NCBI GenBank assembly: GCA_016178725.1
Contig: JACOSV010000064.1
Location: 1-53,251, forward strand
Direction of reading: 5' to 3'
DNA from: Candidatus Eiseniibacteriota bacterium
GTDB taxonomy: Bacteria > Eisenbacteria > RBG-16-71-46
Length of the DNA stretch: 53,251 nucleotides
Below, one piece after another: positions 46,834-53,251 of this stretch (position 1 is the stretch's first letter; every line of letters starts with the position of its first letter). A model generated the notes under the pieces. It was not told where the DNA came from, ran no database searches, and saw only the letters and a list, made by a program, of their open reading frames with translations. The position numbers and the translations under genes are program-made.

Positions 46834-46848
46834 GGCACGGGCGTTGCG
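46834..46848 (+). promoter_or_regulatory. Sigma54 promoter of the kinase-activator operon
   Basis: GGCACG-GGCG-TTGCG, a full match to the -24/-12 consensus with GG-N10-GC spacing. The ATG of the kinase is 90 bases downstream. It implies autoregulation, because the operon encodes a sigma54 activator. Confidence 0.75.
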
Positions 46849-46937
46849 TGAACAGCGACGATTTGCGCCCGCGCGCGGCGGGCCGCGCGATTGACTTGGC
46901 TGCGCGGCGCCCGCCACCATACGTTCGAGGATCCCGG

Positions 46938-48083
46938 ATGACCGCATCCACTCCGCGAGACGACATGCGCCGCGACACGGCGGCACTCGCATCGATCCTC
47001 CCGGCGCTGATGGAGGCGCTCCCCGACGCGGTCGTCGTGCTCGACCGCGGCCGCCGCATCGTCACCGCCAACCGCCGTTACGTCGAGGCGTTCGGCATGA
47101 AGCGCGCCGACGCGCCGTGCCCCGCCTGTCCCGACGCGCTCGGCGCCGCGGACCTCGTGACGCCCGCGGACGACGGCGCCCGCTGCGCCACCTGCGCGGC
47201 GCTCGACTTCGGCCGCCCGCAGCGCGGCCTGCGCCAGGTGCCCGCCGCGGCGGGCGCCGTGCGCCGCTACGAGGCGACCTTCACGCCGGTCACGGCCGCG
47301 GACGGCCGCGTCACCCATGTCGTCGAGGTCTGGCGCGACATCACGGAGAAGAGCCTGCTCGAGGTCCAGCTCTCGCACAGCGAACGGCTCGCCTCGGTCG
47401 GCATCCTCGCCGCCGGCGTCGCGCACGAGATCAACAATCCGCTCGCCTCGATGCTCGCCGGCGTCGAGACGCTCGAGCGCTTGCTGAAGCGCGCGCGGTT
47501 CGACGCCGAGGGGATCGCCGAGGCGGCCGAGATCGCCACGATGCTCGAGGTCGAGATCGAGCGCTGCCGCGAGACCACGCGCAAGCTGCGCCTGCTCGGG
47601 CGCTCGTACGACACGACGCCCGGCTGGGTGGACCTCAACGTGGCGGTGCGCGACACGCTGGCGCTGCTGCGCTACGAGCTGCGCACGCGCGATCTCGAGG
47701 TGGCGGAGCGGCTCGAGCCCGACCTGCCGCAGGTCTGGGCGCGCGAGGCCGGCATCCGCGGCATCTGCATGAACCTGATGCTCAACGCCGTGCAGGCGAT
47801 GAACGCCGGCGGGTGCTTGACGGTCATGACGAAGCGCATCGATCATGCGGTCGCGCTCTCGGTCGGCGACACCGGCACCGGCATCCTGCCCGAGCACCTC
47901 GAGCGCATCTGGGATCCCTTCTTCACCACCAAGCCGGTCGGGCAGGGCACCGGGCTCGGGCTCTCGATCACGCATCGCATCGTCACCCGCCACGGCGGCC
48001 GGATCACCGTGGACAGCGCGCCGGGGCGCGGCACGCGCTTCGACGTCGAGCTGCCGATCCACGGCCCGGGAGGTGAGGGATGA
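46938..48083 (+). CDS. PAS-domain sensor histidine kinase with paired cysteine motifs
   Basis: A 381-residue soluble kinase. ATG 46938 has CGAGG upstream; the frame is open to 46848. The N-terminal PAS-like domain ([23 protein letters not shown]) contains CPACP and CATCA, two CxxC pairs that could bind a metal or sense redox state (inference). HisKA with H163 ([14 protein letters not shown]), N box ([11 protein letters not shown]), [14 protein letters not shown] and GQGTGLGLS follow, so it should be active. Its stop overlaps the activator start (ATGA), so the two form a cognate pair. Confidence 0.92.
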   Translation: MTASTPRDDMRRDTAALASILPALMEALPDAVVVLDRGRRIVTANRRYVEAFGMKRADAPCPACPDALGAADLVTPADDGARCATCAALDFGRPQRGLRQVPAAAGAVRRYEATFTPVTAADGRVTHVVEVWRDITEKSLLEVQLSHSERLASVGILAAGVAHEINNPLASMLAGVETLERLLKRARFDAEGIAEAAEIATMLEVEIERCRETTRKLRLLGRSYDTTPGWVDLNVAVRDTLALLRYELRTRDLEVAERLEPDLPQVWAREAGIRGICMNLMLNAVQAMNAGGCLTVMTKRIDHAVALSVGDTGTGILPEHLERIWDPFFTTKPVGQGTGLGLSITHRIVTRHGGRITVDSAPGRGTRFDVELPIHGPGGEG

Positions 48084-48439
48084 GCGAGCGGCGCCTGCTC
48101 ATCGTCGACGACGAGGAGTCGTTCCGGAAGCTCACCGCGCGCGAGCTGGAGCGCTCGGGCTACGCGGTGACCGCCGCGGGCGACCTCGCCGGCGCGCGCG
48201 AGGCGCTCGCCCACGGCGCGTTCCACGTCGTGCTGCTCGACGTGCGCATGCCCGACGGCAGCGGCCTCGATCTCCTCCCCGAGATCCGCGAGTCCGCGCC
48301 TGGCACCGACGTCGTCATGCTCACCGCCTACGGCACGGTGCAGGAGGCGATCCGCGCGATGAAAGAGGGTGCGCACGACTTCCTCACCAAGCCGTGCAAG
48401 CTCGCCGAGCTCGAGGCCGTGCTCGAGAAGGTGATGTAG
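48080..48439 (+). CDS. NtrC-family activator, receiver part ending at in-frame TAG
   Basis: 119 residues: a full receiver domain with D10/D11, acceptor D54 ([13 protein letters not shown]), T in VVMLTAYG and K in FLTKPCK. Such domains in NtrC-type activators are followed by a short linker and an AAA+ domain. Here the frame meets TAG at 48437-48439, right at that linker, then continues in the same frame ([15 protein letters not shown]) into the AAA+ domain. One base (for example G to T in GAG) would explain it. Whether the two parts are one protein in life is unknown. Confidence 0.85.
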   Translation: MSERRLLIVDDEESFRKLTARELERSGYAVTAAGDLAGAREALAHGAFHVVLLDVRMPDGSGLDLLPEIRESAPGTDVVMLTAYGTVQEAIRAMKEGAHDFLTKPCKLAELEAVLEKVM

Positions 48440-48481
48440 AAGCAGGCCCTCGAGCGCGGCAACACCGCCCTCGAACGCGAG

Positions 48482-49452
<971 letters not shown>

Positions 49453-49456
<4 letters not shown>

Positions 49457-49479
49457 CAAAACCCGCCGTCGTCTGACAG
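49453..49479 (+). promoter_or_regulatory. Paired CTGACA repeats, candidate activator site
   Basis: CTGACA at 49453 and again at 49473, a spacing of 20 bases or about two helical turns. They lie about 90-110 bases upstream of the -24 element at 49563. This unit lacks the inverted repeat form, so the call is weaker than its neighbours. Confidence 0.4.
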
Positions 49480-49562
49480 CGCGGCAGGTTCGCGCGCCTC
49501 GCCGGTGCGCCGATCCGCACGCAACGCCGTGTGTGCACCGGCCGCGCGGCGCTTCGCATGCG

Positions 49563-49577
49563 GGCACGCCGATTGCG
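49563..49577 (+). promoter_or_regulatory. Sigma54 promoter of the pseudo-receiver gene
   Basis: GGCACG-CCGA-TTGCG, consensus match with GG-N10-GC spacing, about 100 bases before the ATG at 49675. Confidence 0.72.
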
Positions 49578-49674
49578 TTCGCATGACGTCGAGCGACGGC
49601 TCCGTCGTGGCAGGGGGCCGGGTGGGCTTGGGACCCGTTCCGGACGACGGGCCGTCGCCGTTCGAGGAGACGCC

Positions 49675-50049
49675 ATGTCCCGCGTTCTGGTCCACGAGCC
49701 GCGCCCGCTGCCCACGCCGTGTACGGCGCTGCTCGCCGATCTCGGTCACGACATCGTGCTGTGCCGGAATCGCGAGGCGGTGCTCGAGGCGATGGCGGCG
49801 GGGCGCCCCGACGTGGTCGTCTATGTGCTCCACGATCTCGTCGTGGATCTCGGTGTGCTCTCGCTCGTGCGGCGCATCGCGCCGACGCTGCCGATCATCC
49901 TGCTAGGCGGCCCGGCCGGCCTCGCCGAGCGCCGCAGCGTCCAGGAGTTGAAGCCGACCTACTACGGCGTGTTCCCGCTCGAGCCGGCGGAGCTGCGCGA
50001 CGCCGTGCGCGGGGCGCTCGACCACCACGGCCGGGCGCTCGCCTCCTGA
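49675..50049 (+). CDS. Receiver-like protein lacking the phospho-acceptor aspartate
   Basis: 124 residues from ATG 49675 (GAGGAG six bases upstream); the frame is open to 49531. The pattern MSRVLVHEPRPLPTPCTALLADLGHDIVLCRNREAVLEAMAAGRPDVVVYVLHD in outline follows a receiver fold, but the acidic pair after beta-1 is replaced (HEPRP) and the acceptor position after beta-3 is not Asp (VVVYVLHD). LPIILLGGPAG takes the place of beta-4. It is probably a pseudo-receiver that binds a partner without phosphorylation. It has its own sigma54 promoter just after the activator gene. Confidence 0.7.
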   Translation: MSRVLVHEPRPLPTPCTALLADLGHDIVLCRNREAVLEAMAAGRPDVVVYVLHDLVVDLGVLSLVRRIAPTLPIILLGGPAGLAERRSVQELKPTYYGVFPLEPAELRDAVRGALDHHGRALAS

Positions 50050-50069
50050 CGATTCCCCTCGGGCCTCGG

Positions 50070-50084
50070 CTGACAGGACGTCAG
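50070..50084 (+). promoter_or_regulatory. CTGAC-N5-GTCAG inverted repeat upstream of the outer-membrane protein gene
   Basis: CTGACAGGACGTCAG. Half-sites CTGAC also occur at 50046 and 50098 (the latter again CTGACAGG). The full site is about 125 bases upstream of the -24 element at 50194. Confidence 0.6.
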
Positions 50085-50193
50085 AACACCCGCAACCCTG
50101 ACAGGCGCCGCGGCCGCTCGCGCCCCGCTCCGCGCCGCCGCGCACGACCCCAGTCGACTGCGGGACTTGCACATCGCCGGCGACGGGTCATGG

Positions 50194-50208
50194 GGCACGC
50201 GGCTTGCG
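50194..50208 (+). promoter_or_regulatory. Sigma54 promoter of the outer-membrane protein gene
   Basis: GGCACG-CGGC-TTGCG, a consensus match with GG-N10-GC spacing. It precedes the ATG at 50332 by about 125 bases. Confidence 0.72.
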
Positions 50209-50331
50209 GCTCGACCGCGGTGAAGCCGCGGGTCCGACCGTCACGGGCCGCGGCGCCGACCGGGAAGGGCGGGTCGACGAAGGCCCGCTCTCCCAAACAC
50301 CCGGACCTCCGGGAGCGAAAGGAGAACCGTC

Positions 50332-51789
50332 ATGAACGCACGTATGGAACGAGTCGGGGGAGAGAAGGCGCCGTCCATGCGGCGCACGATCGCGATCGTT
50401 GCCCTCGCGGGGCTGGCGATCCTGCCGGCGACGCTGTTCGCCGCGACCGCCGACAGCACGAAGGGCGACACCCAGGTCGCCGCGACGATGCCGACGAGCG
50501 CGACCCCCGCGTCGAGCGCGCCGAGCTCGGGCGGAGTGATGTCGCTGCTGCAGGGGGACGTCGTGCAGCTGCAGCACTACCGTCCCCACGATATGAAGGG
50601 GCTGAACGTGTTCGAGCCCCCGAAGGTCGACAACGTGCCGTTCGACGGCAAGAAGCTGTTCATCGGCTTCGGATTCGCGCAGCAGTTCCAGGGTCTGCAG
50701 CACCAGAACGCCGCCGCACCGAACGTGACCACGATCAACGGCGCGCCGGTCAACTTGAACCAGCTGATCACGATCGGCAAGGGCTTCAACAACGCCGACG
50801 CCAACCTGAACCTGGACGCGCAGCTCGCGCGCGGCATCCGCGTCGCGCTGACCTCGTACATGTCGTCGCGCCACCACCAGGAGATGTGGGTCAAGGACGG
50901 TTACCTGATGGTGGACGAATCGCCGATCGACAATGACGTGCTCAAGCGCGTGATGGACGTCGTGAGCCTCAAGGTCGGCCACTTCGAGATCAACTACGGC
51001 GACATGCACTTCCGCCGCTCGGACAACGGCAACGCGTTCTTCAATCCGTTCGTCGGTAATCTGGTGATGGACGCATTCACCACGGAGATCGGCGCCGAGG
51101 CCTACGCGCGGAGCCACGGGTTCTTCGCGATGGCCGGCCTCACCGGCGGCGAGATCCACGGCCAGGTCACCGCGCCGACGCGCCGTTCGCCGAGCTACTT
51201 GAGCAAGCTCGGCTACGACCGCCAGATCGACCGGGACATGCGCGTGCGCCTGACCGGCTCGCTCTATATCAACCGCCGCGCGGTCAACAACACGCTTTAC
51301 TCCGGCAGCCGCGCCGGGTCGCGCTATTTCGACGTGCTCGAGAACACGCAGTCGACCGAGAGCGCGCAGGCGTGGTCGGGCGACGTGCAGCCGGGCTTCA
51401 CCAACCGCGTCGCCGCGTGGGTGATCAATCCCTTCTTCAAGTATCGCGGGTTCGAGCTGTTCGGGAACATCGAGCAGGCGAAGGGCCGCGCGCTCCCCGA
51501 GGTCGTCGACCGCACGTTCAACCAGTACGCGGGCGAGGGTCTCTACCGGTTCGCCTCCGACAAGCTCTACCTCGGCGGCCGGTACGACGTGATCAAGGGA
51601 ACGCTCAAGGGCATGACGAGCGACGTGCGCGTCGAGCGCTACCAGGCCGGCGGCGGATGGTTCGTCACGACCAGCGTGCTCGCCAAGGTCGAGTACGTCC
51701 GGCAGAACTACAAGGACTACCCGACCAGCGACATCCACTACAACGGAAGGTTCCACGGGTTCATGGTCGAGGGCGCGGTCGCCTTCTGA
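50332..51789 (+). CDS. Outer-membrane beta-barrel protein (porin-like)
   Basis: A 485-residue exported protein. ATG 50332 follows AAAGGAG; a second possible start is the M before RRTIAIV. A signal peptide ends LFAA. After a Ser/Thr/Ala-rich linker the body shows alternating beta strands (KLFIGFGFAQQFQGLQHQN, ARGIRVALTSYMSSRHHQEMWVKDGYLMVDE, LKVGHFEINYGDMHFRRSDNGNAFFNPFVGN) and ends in an aromatic residue (VEGAVAF), as barrels do. DAQLARGIRVAL and the tight FEINYGD motif recall phosphate-selective-porin-like proteins. Substrate unknown. It is predicted to be induced with the nos operon through sigma54. Confidence 0.75.
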   Translation: MNARMERVGGEKAPSMRRTIAIVALAGLAILPATLFAATADSTKGDTQVAATMPTSATPASSAPSSGGVMSLLQGDVVQLQHYRPHDMKGLNVFEPPKVDNVPFDGKKLFIGFGFAQQFQGLQHQNAAAPNVTTINGAPVNLNQLITIGKGFNNADANLNLDAQLARGIRVALTSYMSSRHHQEMWVKDGYLMVDESPIDNDVLKRVMDVVSLKVGHFEINYGDMHFRRSDNGNAFFNPFVGNLVMDAFTTEIGAEAYARSHGFFAMAGLTGGEIHGQVTAPTRRSPSYLSKLGYDRQIDRDMRVRLTGSLYINRRAVNNTLYSGSRAGSRYFDVLENTQSTESAQAWSGDVQPGFTNRVAAWVINPFFKYRGFELFGNIEQAKGRALPEVVDRTFNQYAGEGLYRFASDKLYLGGRYDVIKGTLKGMTSDVRVERYQAGGGWFVTTSVLAKVEYVRQNYKDYPTSDIHYNGRFHGFMVEGAVAF

Positions 51790-51805
51790 ATCCGAACCGC
51801 GTCCG

Positions 51806-51834
51806 CCGGGGAGCCTCGATGCGAGGCTCCCCGG
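51806..51834 (+). terminator. Terminator hairpin after the outer-membrane protein gene
   Basis: A 13-bp perfect inverted repeat with an ATG triloop, 17 bases past the stop. No T tract follows. It may attenuate rather than end transcription into the YceI gene. Confidence 0.6.
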
Positions 51835-51884
51835 ATCGTCCGGGGCCGCGACCTGGGTCCGGCCCCTCGCCAACGGAGGTGGCC

Positions 51885-52541
51885 ATGCGACGCTCCACGA
51901 GATTCTTGGGTATGGCGCTCGTCGCCCTGGCGCTCACGGCGCCCCTCGCGTCGGCGCTCGGCGCCGAGCTCGGCCTGATGCCGGGCAGCGATCTCGGGCT
52001 CAAGGGCAAGTCCACGCTGCATGCGTTCGAAGCGAAGGCGTCGAAGCTCGACGTCACGTTCCACAGCGATCCCGCGGCGTGGCCCGCCGGCGTCACGGGC
52101 GGCGAGGCCGTCGAGCGCGTGATCCGCGCGCGCGGCGTGACGGCGATGGACGTGGTCGTCGCCGTCAGCGGGCTCCGCTCGGGCAAGGACGGCCTCGACA
52201 AGAACATGTGGAAGGCGCTGCTCGCCGAGAAGCACCCGGAGATCCGATTCGCGATGCAGTCGTACGAGGTGCAGGACAGCGCCGCGACCGGCGAGATGGC
52301 GATCACGGCGAAGGGGCCGCTCACGGTCGCCGGCGTCGATCGCGACATCACGATGGCGGTGGTCGCGCATCGCGACGGCGAGACCGTGAAGCTCCACGGC
52401 AGCGTGGCGCTGCTCATGACGCAGTTCGGCATCAAGCCGCCGACGATGATGCTGGGCGCGATCAAGACCGCCGACGAGATCACGGTGGAGTTCGATCTCG
52501 TGATCGGCGCGAACGGCAACGCCGTCACGAAGGCCGAGTGA
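51885..52541 (+). CDS. YceI-family periplasmic protein
   Basis: A 218-residue exported protein of the YceI lipocalin-like family, which binds isoprenoids or quinone-like lipids. CGGAGG precedes ATG 51885. A signal peptide ends ALGA. Family features: LKGKSTLHAFEAKASKLDVTF, GLDKNMWKALLAEKHPEIRF, GPLTVAGVDRDITM, and HGSVALLMTQFGIKPPTMMLGAIKTADEITVEFDLV in outline. It is followed four bases later by the SRPBCC gene, so they are probably co-transcribed. Confidence 0.88.
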   Translation: MRRSTRFLGMALVALALTAPLASALGAELGLMPGSDLGLKGKSTLHAFEAKASKLDVTFHSDPAAWPAGVTGGEAVERVIRARGVTAMDVVVAVSGLRSGKDGLDKNMWKALLAEKHPEIRFAMQSYEVQDSAATGEMAITAKGPLTVAGVDRDITMAVVAHRDGETVKLHGSVALLMTQFGIKPPTMMLGAIKTADEITVEFDLVIGANGNAVTKAE

Positions 52542-52545
52542 GGCC

Positions 52546-53251
52546 ATGATCCTGCGCCGTGCGGCGGGTGGATGGGGCGACATCCTGTTCCCCTTCATGC
52601 TCGCCGCCGCGCTCGCGGCGGGAGGCGTCGCGCGCGCCGACGTCGCGCCGGACGTCGCCCGCGCCGACACGCCGGCCGAATCGCTCGAGGCCGGGATCGT
52701 CCCCGCGGACGGCCAGGCGCCCGACGTCGAGGTGCGCGTCTGGCGCGGGCCGGCGGGGCTCGAAGTCGAGGGGCGTTGCGCGGTGCGCGCGACGAGCGCC
52801 GAGGTGTGGGCCGTGCTCACCGACTACGACGGGATCTCGCGCTTCGTCTCGTCGATGCGCGAGAGCCGCGTGTCGGGTCGCGGCGAGGGGTACCTGCTCG
52901 TCGATCAGATCGCGGTCGGCCGGCTCTTCCTCTTCAGCAAGCAGATGCACGCGCGTCTGCGCGTGGCCGAGACGCCTACGACCGCCATCCACTTCGAGGA
53001 CGTCCTCGGCCGCGATTTCACGACCTACGTCGGCGACTGGACGCTCGACCCGGCGCCCTCCGGCACACGCATCGTCTATCGCGTGACCGCGCGCCCCACG
53101 TTCTCGGTGCCCGACGTGATCGTCCGCGGCATGTTCAAACGCACGGCGCGCGACCTGCTGCGCCAGGTCGCGGCCGAGATCGGGCGTCGTGCCGCCGCGG
53201 CGCGCGCCGCGAATGACGAGCGCACGCCGCCGGCCGCGGCGGACGGCGAAC
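52546..53251 (+). CDS. SRPBCC/polyketide-cyclase-like exported protein (cut by window end)
   Basis: At least 235 residues; no stop before the window edge. ATG 52546 lies four bases after the YceI stop with GTGAGG upstream. An N-terminal hydrophobic segment (LFPFMLAAALAAGGVARA) suggests export. Residues about 65-205 match the cyclase/dehydrase SRPBCC fold: GLEVEGRCAVRATSAEVWAVLTDYDGISRFVSSMRESRV, then VLGRDFTTYVGDWTLDP and TFSVPDVIVRGMFKRTARDLLRQV. Such folds bind hydrophobic ligands. With YceI it may form a lipid or quinone-handling pair. Confidence 0.82.
   Translation, partial: MILRRAAGGWGDILFPFMLAAALAAGGVARADVAPDVARADTPAESLEAGIVPADGQAPDVEVRVWRGPAGLEVEGRCAVRATSAEVWAVLTDYDGISRFVSSMRESRVSGRGEGYLLVDQIAVGRLFLFSKQMHARLRVAETPTTAIHFEDVLGRDFTTYVGDWTLDPAPSGTRIVYRVTARPTFSVPDVIVRGMFKRTARDLLRQVAAEIGRRAAAARAANDERTPPAAADGE

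Noticed and set aside
48437-48439. Pyrrolysine or other recoding of TAG in the activator
   Set aside because: The site is a variable linker with no functional need for a special residue; mutation or sequence error is simpler without a suppressor tRNA in view.

Overview
The window is about 53 kb of very GC-rich, densely coding bacterial chromosome. Four secreted proteins (ending at 138, 2210, 29105 and 41312, all minus strand) finish in a FlgD-like Ig domain of the DLAGRRV...G.Y type. With the high GC and an aerobic or denitrifying gene set, this suggests a member of the FCB group, most like Candidatus Eisenbacteria. That assignment is inference; no rRNA or tRNA gene was seen.

Layout. 0.1-4.2 kb: two paralogous secreted endonuclease/exonuclease/phosphatase-like proteins, each with its own sigma70-like promoter. 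4.4-9.5 kb: an HD-GYP protein, then succinate dehydrogenase sdhC-sdhA-sdhB. 9.6-14.4 kb: small membrane proteins, a TauE/SafE exporter, a Mop-domain regulator, a porin, and cysteine dioxygenase next to a YeiH-type exporter. 14.4-18.3 kb: a YHS-like protein whose frame is cut from its signal peptide by TGA, a D12 adenine methylase, an unknown membrane-anchored protein and a TPR protein. 18.4-23.8 kb: a minus-strand operon of intein-containing class II ribonucleotide reductase, a haem-binding protein and a MerB-family protein with an in-frame TGA. 24.3-29.7 kb: two tandem glycine-rich lipoproteins and a FlgD-domain protein. 29.9-32.2 kb: a TonB-dependent receptor. 32.3-39.9 kb: a clade II nitrous oxide reductase operon (hemerythrin, cytochrome c, nosZ, nosB, nosD, nosF, nosL, a cupredoxin-like protein, nosY). 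40.0-41.1 kb: a universal stress protein and a frameshifted zinc-ribbon protein. 41.3-45.1 kb: a secreted subtilase. 45.2-49.5 kb: two histidine kinases and an NtrC-type activator interrupted by TAG. 49.7-53.25 kb: a pseudo-receiver, an outer-membrane barrel, YceI and an SRPBCC protein cut by the window end.

Two results stand out. First, the MerB-like gene (18361-19044) reads through a TGA exactly where MerB has its second catalytic cysteine. A perfect 7-bp hairpin with a GGUC loop follows at SECIS distance, so this is a strong candidate organomercurial-lyase-family selenoprotein. Second, five transcription units (zinc-ribbon/USP, hemerythrin-nos, kinase-activator, pseudo-receiver, outer-membrane barrel) carry GG-N10-GC sigma54 promoters with CTGAC/GTCAG repeats upstream, three of them as the inverted repeat CTGAC-N5/6-GTCAG. 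This looks like one regulon run by the local NtrC-type activator and including N2O respiration. The activator itself has an amber codon between receiver and AAA+ domains, and the zinc-ribbon target is frameshifted.
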